A DNA stretch of 64,000 bases from Salegentibacter salegens (lineage in GTDB: Bacteria > Bacteroidota > Bacteroidia > Flavobacteriales > Flavobacteriaceae): NCBI RefSeq assembly GCF_900142975.1, contig NZ_LT670848.1:1612001-1676000 (forward strand), given 5' to 3'. Of the stretch, positions 1-10,326 are shown piece by piece (position 1 is the stretch's first letter; every line of letters begins with the position of its first letter). The notes under the pieces were generated by a model that saw only the letters and a program-made list of their open reading frames with translations, had not been told where the DNA came from and searched no databases. Both the position numbers and the translations under genes were made by a program.

Positions 1-40
1 ATTAAAAGCTGCTATTATATTTGCCAAAAACAATTTTAAT

Positions 41-571
41 ATGATACGAAGCAGTTTATTAATTGCCTTTTTAACTTTTAGCATTTTTGCAAGCGCACAA
101 ACCAAAGTAGGAACTATAGACACCGATTACATTCTTTCACAAATGCCTGAAATGGAAGAAGTAAATAAGGGATTAGAAGCCTATGACAAGCAACTACAAC
201 AAGATTTCCAGGCCAATGTTAAGCAATACGATACCTTGGTAAAAACTTACCAGGCTAATGCCGAAAGCCTTGCTGAAGAAGCTCGCCAGAAAAGTGAGTC
301 TAAAATTATTGAACTTGAGAACCAAATCAAGCAGTTTAGACAAAGAGCCCAATTAATGATGCAAATGCGAAGAAATGAGCTTACTAATCCACTTTACGAA
401 AAAATTGACGCTGCAATGCGAGCTGTAATAGACGAAGAAGGATTTACTCAAATTCTACACGCCGGTGGAAACAGCCTTGCTTTCTCTGCAGAAGAATATG
501 ATATTACCGAAAAGGTAATGAATAAAATGGGAATTGAAATTTCTGCTCCTACTGAAGAAGAGAAAGAATAA
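41..571 (+). CDS. OmpH/Skp-family periplasmic chaperone
   Basis: A 176-residue OmpH/Skp-like protein. Skp proteins hold unfolded outer-membrane proteins in the periplasm and deliver them to the BAM machinery. The first 19 residues form a signal peptide ending in FASA before Gln20. The body is a long charged, Gln/Glu-rich helical stretch (about residues 45-115), which fits the Skp coiled-coil arms, and KVGTIDTDYIL just after the signal is the usual family opening. Skp genes in Flavobacteriia often sit in tandem behind bamA, so the missing upstream neighbour may lie just outside the window; only 40 non-coding bases are visible before this start. It faces guaB across a repeat and a terminator. 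Family assignment is firm; client proteins are unknown. Confidence 0.88.
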   Translation: MIRSSLLIAFLTFSIFASAQTKVGTIDTDYILSQMPEMEEVNKGLEAYDKQLQQDFQANVKQYDTLVKTYQANAESLAEEARQKSESKIIELENQIKQFRQRAQLMMQMRRNELTNPLYEKIDAAMRAVIDEEGFTQILHAGGNSLAFSAEEYDITEKVMNKMGIEISAPTEEEKE

Positions 572-599
572 GCTAATATTTTAAGCCTTGAATATCTTT

Positions 600-669
600 C
601 GTCAAGCTAAACTTGTTTCAGCTTCTCAAATCCTCTGGAGTTAGATCCTGAAACAAGTTCAGGATGACG
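600..669. repeat. Dispersed inverted repeat, copy R1
   Basis: The left arm CGTCAAGCTAAACTTGTTTC (from 600) pairs with the right arm ending TTCAGGATGACG at 669, with three mismatches over 22 positions. The spacer holds the TTAGATCCTGA motif seen in other copies. It lies between the convergent ompH and guaB genes. It belongs to the same family as the copies at 13036, 23598, 34037 and 41710. Confidence 0.8.
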
Positions 670-674
670 TATTA

Positions 675-714
675 AAAAAGCCCTCTCAGATTATAAAATT
701 TGAGAGGGCTTTTT
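675..714. terminator. Bidirectional Rho-independent terminator between ompH and guaB
   Basis: The arms AAAAAGCCCTCTCA (675-688) and TGAGAGGGCTTTTT (701-714) form a perfect 14-bp stem with a 12-base loop. It has a T-run on either strand, so it can end transcription from both convergent genes. Confidence 0.85.
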
Positions 715-733
715 AATTTATATGGCAATAAGT

Positions 734-2272
<1,539 letters not shown>

Positions 2273-2361
2273 TTAACTCTTATCTAATTTTATTCAATTT
2301 ATTATCTCTTTTGTGAACCAGCCTTATGACCGAGTTTAAGATAAATTAAGCAGAAAAATCT

Positions 2362-4794
2362 TTAAAACTTAAACTGAAGACTTGAATACCAGCTAATTGG
2401 TTGCGCCGGAATAATGCCTGGACCTGGATAACCTGTAGCTCTTCTGGTGAAATATGAGTTATCTAAAAGATTGTTCACCCCGGTTTCCAATTTAAATTTC
2501 CCAAAACTATAGGAAGCCGAAAAATCTAATATACCGTAAGCCGGAATACTTCCTTCTATTCCACGTTGATTATCATTAATATCCTGCGGCGCATTCGTAG
2601 CATCTGTATACTGTTTTGATAGGTAGGTGTACTGAAAACCGGCTAAGAAATTAGAGTACCCAAAATTTAAACCTGTTTTAAGGTTCACATATGGTATAAA
2701 TTCAACCTGATTTCCTTCCACATTAGATTCTTCGGAAGCGGTATATTCAGAATTTGTAAAAGCGGTGTTCACAAAAAGATTCAAGCGGTAATTCTCAGCC
2801 TGTTCAAAAAAGGTATTTCGAATATTCCAATCGGCGAAAGTTTCTAACCCATAGATAAAAGCATCTCCAATATTCCCACGCCTTCTTACTATAAAGCCAT
2901 CTTCAACCCCCAGCACTTCACCAATTCTATCTTGATACCATAAACCAAAAATACTGGCGTCATATGATAAATAATTCTTCAATCTTCCTCTAATTCCAAG
3001 ATCTGAGGTGAAACCTTTTTCTTCTGAAATATTTGGATCTACCACAAAACTTGGGTTCACTATCCTAATATCACTAAAAGTCACAGATCTATAATTCTGA
3101 GAAAAATTCCCGTATAACTCATTAGAAGAATCCAGGTTATAACTCGCACCAACGCCTAATAATGCAAAGCTTCTTTCCAGGTTCTTTTGCTCTTCCCTGG
3201 TTTCGTTAATTAAAGGATTACCGGCAAGATCAAGAATTATTTCCTTATAAGAACCGTTCGCCTTCGTATTAATATATTCAATTCTAAAACCGGGAGTGAT
3301 AGAAAGCTTATTAGTGAGATTAAAAATATTCTCTCCAAAAAATGCCAGGTTTTTGTTCGGAAAATTATAATCTGACTGCCTTGGATAATTCGGAAATTCA
3401 TCGTTGGTAAATGTAAATTCCGGCTTGGCTGAAGTTGTTCCCGGTCCCTGTTTCTGAAAATTATTAGCATCGTAATATTTACTTCCAACCAATAAAACCG
3501 ATTCTTCATCAAACAAATTATACCTGGTTAACAGCCTTGCCTCTGCTCCCCAGTTAGAAAAGTCGTCCACCAATAATTCCCGTGGTGCGGAAAGATCGTC
3601 TGGCTGAGAAACTCTATTTTCTCTAAAACCAATCGCTTTCCTGGAAGCATCTAAACCAAAAATATTCAGGCTAAAATCAGTTCTATCAGAAAACTGATGT
3701 TCAAATTTTAGCGCATATAGATTCCAATTTACGTCAAACCAGTTCCGCTCCCTGTTGCTATAATCAGGATTTTCATAAAACTGGGCATCGGTAAGCCCAC
3801 CCGGTTGCTGGGCGAGATAATCTAAGTAAGTGTATTCAAAACTCAGCTTCGTTCTATCGTTAAATTTCCAGCCGAAATGAGAAAAGAAGTTATTAGATTC
3901 GTATTCTGAATTAGGTCTAAAGCCTTCTCCCGATTTATAATTATAATAGGTGTAGTAGCTAAATTTGCCAATAGTACCGGCCAAACTATTAAAACTGGTA
4001 AAAAGATTATAAGATCCAAGCGATTGCCTGGAGACTAGCTCCAGTTTTTTATCACGAGGAGGTTCTTTAAATTTAAAGTTAATGAGTCCTCCAAATTGTG
4101 TCCCATATTGCAGTGAAGCCGCGCCACGAACCACCTGAATCTCTCTTAATGCTTCCGGTGGTGGCGTATAATAACTTTCTGGATACCCAAGTACATCTGC
4201 AGAGATATCGTAACCATTCTGGCGGGTGTTGAAATTTTGAGTTCTGTTAGGATCAAGGCCACGACCACCAATATTCAATTGAAGTCCGGCGTCACCATTA
4301 TCATAAATATTTAAACCAACCACCTGGCTGTAAATCTCCCTTGCATTATTTGCAGCAAGATTTCCAGAGACTTTATCCATTACTACCACCTCACTTTTCT
4401 TGCCGGCATAGATCGCAGTTCCCTCTACTTTTCTAAGTTTCCTTAAAGCAAAAAGCTGTTCCCTCCTATTGGTTATCATTACTTCGCTCAAACTTTCAGC
4501 TAAAGGCGAAAGGCTAAATTCCATTTCAAGATCTCCATCTATAGTTATTTGCTTTTCCAGGATAGCATATTCGTAACTAAAAACAGCAAAATCATAAGTG
4601 CCTGAGCTAAGATCTGTGATTTCAAAATCACCATTTTCATTGGTAATCGTTACATCAGATTCTGTTTTATTCCAAACTTCTGCATTTGGAATTGGCTCCC
4701 CGGTTTCCGCCGAAATCACCTTCCCGCTAAACGTATGCTGAGCATAAACGAACGATCCTAAAAAGAATAATATACTAAAGACCTTTAATCTCAT
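2362..4794 (-). CDS. TonB-dependent outer-membrane receptor
   Basis: An outer-membrane TonB-dependent receptor that imports a bulky ligand with energy from TonB-ExbBD. From the ATG at 4794 it has 810 residues: a signal peptide (MRLKVFSILFFLGSFVYAQ), then a carboxypeptidase-regulatory-like domain (FSGKVISAETGEPIPNAEVW), a plug containing YAGKKSEVVVMDKVSGN and REIQVVRGAASLQYGTQFGG, and a 22-strand-type barrel ending in the aromatic SLQFKF. The start overlaps the end of the HTTM gene by 20 bases, so the two are translationally linked. It is the last gene of the DUF4856/imelysin/HTTM operon. The substrate is not stated by the sequence. Iron or a metal chelate is inferred from the imelysin neighbour and from the FecA-like plug; this is a weak inference. 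Confidence 0.85.
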   Translation of the reverse strand: MRLKVFSILFFLGSFVYAQHTFSGKVISAETGEPIPNAEVWNKTESDVTITNENGDFEITDLSSGTYDFAVFSYEYAILEKQITIDGDLEMEFSLSPLAESLSEVMITNRREQLFALRKLRKVEGTAIYAGKKSEVVVMDKVSGNLAANNAREIYSQVVGLNIYDNGDAGLQLNIGGRGLDPNRTQNFNTRQNGYDISADVLGYPESYYTPPPEALREIQVVRGAASLQYGTQFGGLINFKFKEPPRDKKLELVSRQSLGSYNLFTSFNSLAGTIGKFSYYTYYNYKSGEGFRPNSEYESNNFFSHFGWKFNDRTKLSFEYTYLDYLAQQPGGLTDAQFYENPDYSNRERNWFDVNWNLYALKFEHQFSDRTDFSLNIFGLDASRKAIGFRENRVSQPDDLSAPRELLVDDFSNWGAEARLLTRYNLFDEESVLLVGSKYYDANNFQKQGPGTTSAKPEFTFTNDEFPNYPRQSDYNFPNKNLAFFGENIFNLTNKLSITPGFRIEYINTKANGSYKEIILDLAGNPLINETREEQKNLERSFALLGVGASYNLDSSNELYGNFSQNYRSVTFSDIRIVNPSFVVDPNISEEKGFTSDLGIRGRLKNYLSYDASIFGLWYQDRIGEVLGVEDGFIVRRRGNIGDAFIYGLETFADWNIRNTFFEQAENYRLNLFVNTAFTNSEYTASEESNVEGNQVEFIPYVNLKTGLNFGYSNFLAGFQYTYLSKQYTDATNAPQDINDNQRGIEGSIPAYGILDFSASYSFGKFKLETGVNNLLDNSYFTRRATGYPGPGIIPAQPISWYSSLQFKF

Positions 4795-6139
4795 CTTCAA
4801 ATGGTAAAATGAATGTTTTATGTTTAAAAGAGTCCGCAAAATTAAGCAAATTAACTTCCGGGTCTATATAAGGAGTGCTCTTTCTACCATTGAGAGCCAC
4901 ATAGTTCTCTACGTAGATCTCAATATTTTCATGACCATCTTTTTCAAAATGATCGGCTAAAAAATGAGCATATTGAATAATAAAATCTGGCTGAAAAGAC
5001 ATTTGTTTCTCCTGAAAAGGAGTAAGGAAATCTGAATTATCTACATAAAATCGATTTCCAGTCTCAGCGTTTATAACCTTAAACTGGGCATAGCCGGCTT
5101 TTTCCATCAGCATTACCCGCCAGGAAAACCTAAAACCTTCTTCAGTCCAAAACAATTCTCCCGGATACAGTAGATATCTCCACGGGAATAAAAGCTGAAT
5201 AATGAAAAAGACTGAAAGAATGCTAATGCTTAAGTTTTTCTGTACTCCTGAAAAATGATAGGTTCTTAAATTATCAAATCTTTGCTTTGATATGCTGAAC
5301 CATTTCGATATAAAATTCAGTATTCTATGGTGAATCTGCGGACTAAAAAATATCAGTGCACTAACAATCATTATGAATGGAAACATCCCTATTGGAAAAA
5401 GAACACGCGTAAGCACATGAAAAATAATCACCATTAAAAAGGCAACAAAACGGGTTCTTTTCCAAAGCAATAGAAAAGGTATAAAAAGATCATACAACAT
5501 ACCGCTCCAGCTAAACGCATAATGCACCCATTCATGTTGCATAAGATCCCCCAGCAGCGGAAGATCGTATTTTGAAGGCAGCCATATTTTTAACGGCATT
5601 GCCTTAAAAAGCCAGTCTGAATTAATTTTTGCAAGTCCTGCATAAAAATATACTATTCCCAGCAATAGTTTTATAGCATCTACACACCACTGTGGTATTT
5701 TCTGAAAAGCTCTGGCTGGGTTCCGCCAGGCATCAATAGAAAAATAGACATTAGCCGGTAAAAAAATCATTAGAAAACTAAGAATGCTAATGAAGTAGTA
5801 ATGATTTAGATAAGTAGTTTTATCCATCAGTTCGATATAAGTGAAACTGAGGAAAAACAGAATGATAGCAAAGCGGTATTTATAACCCGCAGCCACCATT
5901 AAAGCAGTAATACCGCAAAGGATAAAAAGTAAATAAGTAAAATCCCCTAAGGGTTTCACCCATTCAAATCCATAATAGGAAAAGAAGAATTTTGGTGCAA
6001 TATATAATTTTTCGATCCAGCCATTCAGCCAAAAGCGAACTATACTGGCAAACATCATTAAACCAAAAAACAAACGAAAAACCGCCAAGGGGGCGGCTTC
6101 CGTCGTCTTTTTTTGATATTTGCTTGGAGAAAGTTGCAT
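4775..6139 (-). CDS. HTTM-domain integral membrane protein (gamma-carboxylase-like)
   Basis: 454 residues from the ATG at 6139 (the frame also opens one codon earlier with TTG). The protein has many hydrophobic segments (about residues 20-45, 55-75, 80-105, 110-125, 155-175, 220-240, 245-270, 305-320), then a soluble C-terminal part of about 130 residues. The segments FRLFFGLMMF, YFYAGLAKINSDWL and FHVLTRVLFPIGMFPF are typical of the HTTM family, whose best-known member is vitamin K-dependent gamma-glutamyl carboxylase. Bacterial HTTM proteins are mostly of unknown function and I do not claim carboxylase activity. It sits between the imelysin-like gene (8 bases upstream) and the TonB receptor (20-base overlap), so it probably works in the inner membrane with that uptake system. 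Confidence 0.75.
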   Translation of the reverse strand: MQLSPSKYQKKTTEAAPLAVFRLFFGLMMFASIVRFWLNGWIEKLYIAPKFFFSYYGFEWVKPLGDFTYLLFILCGITALMVAAGYKYRFAIILFFLSFTYIELMDKTTYLNHYYFISILSFLMIFLPANVYFSIDAWRNPARAFQKIPQWCVDAIKLLLGIVYFYAGLAKINSDWLFKAMPLKIWLPSKYDLPLLGDLMQHEWVHYAFSWSGMLYDLFIPFLLLWKRTRFVAFLMVIIFHVLTRVLFPIGMFPFIMIVSALIFFSPQIHHRILNFISKWFSISKQRFDNLRTYHFSGVQKNLSISILSVFFIIQLLFPWRYLLYPGELFWTEEGFRFSWRVMLMEKAGYAQFKVINAETGNRFYVDNSDFLTPFQEKQMSFQPDFIIQYAHFLADHFEKDGHENIEIYVENYVALNGRKSTPYIDPEVNLLNFADSFKHKTFILPFEDEIKGL

Positions 6140-6146
6140 CAACTAT

Positions 6147-7262
6147 TTAGTCTCCGTCAGAATCTACATAATCTACACTAATAGAAAGCGCCTGCATCAT
6201 ATCAACCTTCAAAAGAATCACTTCCTTTTGAAGCTCATCAAATGCAGCTAACATCTTAGAATTATCTGTTTCAACTTGTAATTTCAGGTTGCTATCTAAT
6301 TCTGAACTTTGAGATCTAATCGCTGAAAATTGATTGGCTATAGAAGCAGTGATACTTTCTGAATCTGTACCGTTATCAAGATATTCTAAATACTGGAAGT
6401 AACTAGGGCCATTTTCGCCTCCATTAATTTTAACTCCATAATAGAAATCTTCAAAACTATCTAAGGCCTGCAAATACAGGTTTTTTGAAATTTCACCGGC
6501 ATAAAGACCTTCAACATTTCCCGGAGAAGGAGAACCGGTAAAAGCACCGGCAGGATACCCAATTTTTCCAGACCTAAGGATCTTTTCAAAATACATCACA
6601 TAATCATTGGTAAACCGGTCTACAGAACCTGTACTGGAAGAGCTGGTATTATTTACAAAAGTATCCCTGTAATCACCTTGCCATGATGAGGTAACTTCAG
6701 CAGTTAATGCATTTATTCGTTCCGCAACTGCCACTGTATAATTAATATACTCTTGATTTGCCTTTAAAACTTCCAGGGTTTCTTCTGCTGTTCCATAAGA
6801 GTAAAGTAAATAATCTAATGCAGGGAATCCCTGTTCTGCGAAACTTGATGGCAACTCAAGGTTATAACTTCCGGAGGCTATCTTAGATTCAATATTATCA
6901 GAGTTTGTAGGGTATGTATTCAGGAAGCTTCTATAATTCAATTCTTCCGCTTTCCCAATCTGGAACATTTCAATAGTTTGAAATTCCTGGTAAGATGCTT
7001 TGTATTGCGCTCTAAGAACATTTAGTTCTGTAAGCCCAGGATTTTCAGCAAAAGCTTTTGCGATATCTTCCAATTGCTGAGTTTCTTCCTGAAAAGCTAC
7101 AAAAGAAGGCACGATAATATTATCTGCCCAATTAGCCAGCATTGCACCCCTATCAAAATTGTCGCCACCATTAGAACCGCCTCCATCATCGCTATCGTCT
7201 CCTGTAGAACAAGAAGCGAACATTAAAGTTGCAATCAATAAAAATTTTGAAATCTTAATCAT
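6147..7262 (-). CDS. Imelysin-like periplasmic lipoprotein
   Basis: 371 residues from the ATG at 7262; the longer frame to 7310 has no signal sequence and is less likely. A lipoprotein signal ends at FASC with the lipidated Cys18, followed by an acidic Gly/Asp-rich linker and a helical imelysin-like (COG3489/peptidase M75-type) fold. In true imelysins a GxHxxE motif binds iron. Here the matching place reads GFPALD (residues 145-150), so His is replaced by Pro and Glu by Asp, and the motif is degenerate. It is second in the operon, 58 bases after the DUF4856 gene and 7 before the HTTM gene. A role in metal handling on the periplasmic side is inferred from the family and location, not from visible ligands. 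Confidence 0.75.
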   Translation of the reverse strand: MIKISKFLLIATLMFASCSTGDDSDDGGGSNGGDNFDRGAMLANWADNIIVPSFVAFQEETQQLEDIAKAFAENPGLTELNVLRAQYKASYQEFQTIEMFQIGKAEELNYRSFLNTYPTNSDNIESKIASGSYNLELPSSFAEQGFPALDYLLYSYGTAEETLEVLKANQEYINYTVAVAERINALTAEVTSSWQGDYRDTFVNNTSSSSTGSVDRFTNDYVMYFEKILRSGKIGYPAGAFTGSPSPGNVEGLYAGEISKNLYLQALDSFEDFYYGVKINGGENGPSYFQYLEYLDNGTDSESITASIANQFSAIRSQSSELDSNLKLQVETDNSKMLAAFDELQKEVILLKVDMMQALSISVDYVDSDGD

Positions 7263-7320
7263 AGCTATATATTTTTTAAAGCCGGAGTAGAACAGGTCTA
7301 ACTCCGGCAAATTCTTTCAA

Positions 7321-8523
7321 TTATGCGTCTGCTACAGTAAAATCAAAGGCAGCAGCAATCTCCTCAGAGATTCCATCAAGAGTTTCTGGAGTCACATCCC
7401 AAAAACCGTTTCCATTCATTAGCTGCTCTAAATAATTCCTTACATTATCAGCTGAAATATAAGGTGAACCTGTCTCTGGGTTGTGAGTAAACCTAAGACT
7501 ATAGATAAATCCAAATCCTTCTGAAAGCTCATGGAAAGCAGCTCCATTATTTCCTTCAGCAAGAGCTAATTTTCCTCCTTGAAGATAGTGTACAGCTCTT
7601 ACCGCGATAGTTTTTGAAATATTCTCACGAATAATTTTCACCTGCTCATCACGAGTTTGATAATCTCCGGCAACGATGGCAGCACGACCTTTTTTAAAGG
7701 CCTCAAATGTTTCCTCGGCTATTCCCGAAAAATCCTCATCTGCATCTACCTGTCCCAGGTAGCTAAAAAGCAAATGATCTTCACTCTCGTTTAAAACAGA
7801 ATTAGGATCTTCGGTTGGGATAGAAGGATCTCCATAAAGATATCCATAGGCTTCATCCCATTTATGTTCCATTGTAGTATAAACTTTTTCTGCTTCAACT
7901 ATATCTGCATCATTATTTGCACGATTATCAGCTTCATCCAAAACTGCCTGAGAAAGGTAGTTATTCAAGATTTGATCAGTCAATAAGCCTCCAATTAAGC
8001 CTTTTGCAAAAGCCTGGTTCATTTCCAAACCTTTCCCATCAACATATCTAACCCGCGTTCCCTGGGCAATCTGCCCTGCAATTCCAGCCTCTGCCAACTC
8101 ATCTTTATTGTCCTTTACCGTGGTGAATTGCTCGGTAATGTAAGATTCAAAATCGTTTCTAATTTCTGCGCTTTCAACAGTATTTGCTGAAAAATATAAA
8201 TTAGAGGCAGCTACTTTAGATTTTACGCTTTTTGAAGATTCGTTAAGGCTTGCGTTTTCAAAAGGAGCATTCTCATTTGCAAACATGTTAAGCAAAAGGG
8301 CTTCACTTCCATTTTCAAAATCGGTAAACTTAGATAGAATTTCAGAAGTCATCTGAAGTCTTGTAGTTTGCCCTGTATAATTTACTGTTGAATTATCATC
8401 TCTTTCAAAACTATAGGTTGCAGGAATTTCTAATTCAGGGTTATCAGGATTAAGATCATCGTCAGATGAACAAGAGGCAAGCGTTAGCCCACCTAAGATT
8501 GCCGAGAAAAACAGCTTTTTCAT
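7321..8523 (-). CDS. DUF4856 lipoprotein
   Basis: A 400-residue lipoprotein with signal MKKLFFSAILGGLTLASC (lipid Cys18) followed by SSDDD. It matches the DUF4856 family, which in Bacteroidota is repeatedly encoded directly ahead of an imelysin-like lipoprotein, as here. The C-terminal half contains AFHELSEGFGFIYSLRF and ENVRNYL-type segments and is probably all-helical. The HELSE element recalls the His/Glu metal motif of imelysins, but equivalence is only a guess. It is first in the operon, with a good promoter at 8560-8590. The function is not established. The operon suggests it binds the same ligand as the receptor. Confidence 0.78.
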   Translation of the reverse strand: MKKLFFSAILGGLTLASCSSDDDLNPDNPELEIPATYSFERDDNSTVNYTGQTTRLQMTSEILSKFTDFENGSEALLLNMFANENAPFENASLNESSKSVKSKVAASNLYFSANTVESAEIRNDFESYITEQFTTVKDNKDELAEAGIAGQIAQGTRVRYVDGKGLEMNQAFAKGLIGGLLTDQILNNYLSQAVLDEADNRANNDADIVEAEKVYTTMEHKWDEAYGYLYGDPSIPTEDPNSVLNESEDHLLFSYLGQVDADEDFSGIAEETFEAFKKGRAAIVAGDYQTRDEQVKIIRENISKTIAVRAVHYLQGGKLALAEGNNGAAFHELSEGFGFIYSLRFTHNPETGSPYISADNVRNYLEQLMNGNGFWDVTPETLDGISEEIAAAFDFTVADA

Positions 8524-8559
8524 ATTGCTTTATTTAGACTGATTAAAGTTATTGAGTCG

Positions 8560-8614
8560 CAAATATAAAAACACATTTTCTTTAGGGCAAGTTTATTTAG
8601 ATTAATTTTAAATA
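8560..8614 (-). promoter_or_regulatory. Promoter of the DUF4856-imelysin-HTTM-receptor operon with adjacent inverted repeat
   Basis: On the minus strand, TTG (8588-8590), a 20-base spacer and TATATTTG (8560-8567) match the Bacteroidota -33/-7 pattern. Just upstream, TATTTA (8594-8599) and TAAATA (8609-8614) form an inverted repeat with a 9-base spacer, a possible regulator site. The regulator is not identified. Confidence 0.6.
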
Positions 8615-8652
8615 GCTTTCTCTAATAGCCTATTTAATTAAAATAAACACTA

Positions 8653-9516
8653 TTAATGGTAGACGTTAAAAATTTTAGAAGCTTCGTTATAAGCCGACTC
8701 GAAACTGGTCATTTTAATATTAGAGTCTGCCTTTTTAGAGTTGAAATAGGAAAGCATTTTTTCTGAAGGCATATTGCCGGTAAGCTCATCTTTGGCCATT
8801 GGGCAACCGCCAAACCCCTGAACTGCACCATCAAACCTCCTACAACCGGCTTTATAAGCAGCGTCTATTTTCTCGTGCCATTTTGAAGGTGTGGTATGAA
8901 GATGGGCCCCAAATTCAATTTCCGGATATTCTGGAATTAAATTTGAAAATAAATAATCGATAATTTCTGGAGTTGAACTTCCAATAGTATCAGATAAAGA
9001 AAGGATTTTCACTCCCATTGCAGATAGTTTCTGGGTCCACTCCCCTACAATTTCTACATCCCAGGGATCGCCATAAGGATTTCCAAAACCCATAGAAAGA
9101 TAAGCCACCACTTTTTTATTCGATTTTTCAGCGATCTCCAGGATCTCACTCAAAATCTCAACAGACTGGCCAATAGTTTTGTGGGTGTTACGCATTTGGA
9201 AGTTTTCAGAAATGGAAAAAGGATAACCCAAATAATCAATTTCCGGATGTACAGAAGCATCTTGGGCGCCACGCGTATTCGCTACAATAGCGAGCAATTT
9301 ACTTTTTGTGGTAGTAAGATCTAATTTAGATAAAACCTCAGCAGTATCAGCCATTTGAGGAATCGCTTTTGGAGATACAAAACTTCCAAAATCTATGGTA
9401 TCAAATCCACAACGGAGCAAAGACTGAATATACTGTACTTTTTTTTCAGTAGGAATAAAGGTTTTTATTCCCTGCATCGCGTCTCGCGGACACTCAATAA
9501 GCTTGATTTTATCCAT
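8653..9516 (-). CDS. Hydroxymethylglutaryl-CoA lyase
   Basis: A 287-residue DRE-TIM lyase of the HMG-CoA lyase family, which splits HMG-CoA into acetyl-CoA and acetoacetate at the end of leucine breakdown. Visible signatures are ECPRDAMQG (Arg11, Asp12) at the N-terminus, GAHLHTTP with His205 and His207 as metal ligands, and the flexible-loop GFGGCPMAKDELTGN with the catalytic Cys238. The loop is what separates this family from homocitrate and isopropylmalate synthases. Length is normal. It stands alone between a LysE gene and the DUF4856 operon. Its -7 box lies only five bases before the ATG, so the message may have almost no leader. Confidence 0.92.
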   Translation of the reverse strand: MDKIKLIECPRDAMQGIKTFIPTEKKVQYIQSLLRCGFDTIDFGSFVSPKAIPQMADTAEVLSKLDLTTTKSKLLAIVANTRGAQDASVHPEIDYLGYPFSISENFQMRNTHKTIGQSVEILSEILEIAEKSNKKVVAYLSMGFGNPYGDPWDVEIVGEWTQKLSAMGVKILSLSDTIGSSTPEIIDYLFSNLIPEYPEIEFGAHLHTTPSKWHEKIDAAYKAGCRRFDGAVQGFGGCPMAKDELTGNMPSEKMLSYFNSKKADSNIKMTSFESAYNEASKIFNVYH

Positions 9517-9521
9517 ATCTC

Positions 9522-9529
9522 CAAAGATA
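9522..9529 (-). promoter_or_regulatory. -7 box very close to the HMG-CoA lyase start
   Basis: The minus strand reads TATCTTTG, a perfect TAnnTTTG match, ending six bases before the A of the ATG at 9516. A start of transcription at the usual distance would fall at or next to the start codon. The upstream TTG is not clear. Confidence 0.45.
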
Positions 9530-9641
9530 GTATTTTAAGGAATATTTAAAAACCAATGCAAATTAATTCATTTTATTAAATTGATAGCATTCAAAAAGGC
9601 ATACTATTAATTTTCCTGTAAGTAGAAATTATTGAGAATTC

Positions 9642-10256
9642 TTAAATGAGTATAAAAACCGCTATTCCTATAAAAACTACAATTTGCAGCCATTTTAATA
9701 CAATACCGGAATGCTTATGCTTCTTGAGGTAGTTAGATATCTTTCCCGCCAATAAGGCTACACTTCCAAAAATAAGAATGGTTAAAAGCATAAAAAACGC
9801 ACCTAAAATATAGAATTGTATCACAGTATTTCCATTTGGCGCCCATAGAAAACCGGGAAAAAAGGCTAGAAAAAATATAGTTACTTTTGGATTAAGCACA
9901 TTCATTATGAAACCCTGCTTAAAAAGAGAAAACAATGATTTCTCTTTTATCCCTTCTGCCGAATAGGCGATCTTGGGATCGCTCTTAAAAACCTGCCAGG
10001 CAAGATATAGCAGATAAATTGCACCAAATAGCTTGATGATAAAAAAAAGTGTATCAGAATTTTTAATTATTGCAGAAACCCCAAACGCCACAAGACTGGT
10101 ATGAATTATAATACCCGTAGCAAGACCAAGAGCTGTAACAAAGCCATACTTTTTACCATTGGCCATTCCCTGAACCATCACGTATATAATATCTGGACCC
10201 GGGGAGATAGTTAGGATCGCCGAGGCGGTTAAAAAAGGGATAAGTTGCTCTAACAA
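9642..10256 (-). CDS. LysE/RhtB-family amino-acid exporter
   Basis: A 204-residue polytopic protein of the LysE/RhtB superfamily, which exports amino acids such as lysine, threonine or homoserine lactones through the inner membrane. The family signature SPGPD is in the first helix (ILTISPGPDIIYVM), followed by GLATGIIIHTSLVAFG and a total of about six hydrophobic segments. The reading frame has no ATG at its head. The best start is TTG at 10256 (TTG TTA GAG CAA), because the next Met is after the SPGPD signature. It lies 71 bases downstream of pyrD. The substrate cannot be read from the sequence. Confidence 0.83.
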   Translation of the reverse strand: MLEQLIPFLTASAILTISPGPDIIYVMVQGMANGKKYGFVTALGLATGIIIHTSLVAFGVSAIIKNSDTLFFIIKLFGAIYLLYLAWQVFKSDPKIAYSAEGIKEKSLFSLFKQGFIMNVLNPKVTIFFLAFFPGFLWAPNGNTVIQFYILGAFFMLLTILIFGSVALLAGKISNYLKKHKHSGIVLKWLQIVVFIGIAVFILI

Positions 10257-10326
10257 TTACTGTAAAGTTTAAGGTTTAATGTTCATTGTTTGTCTCAATA
10301 AAAGTCTTGATTCCGGTCTCTTTGTT

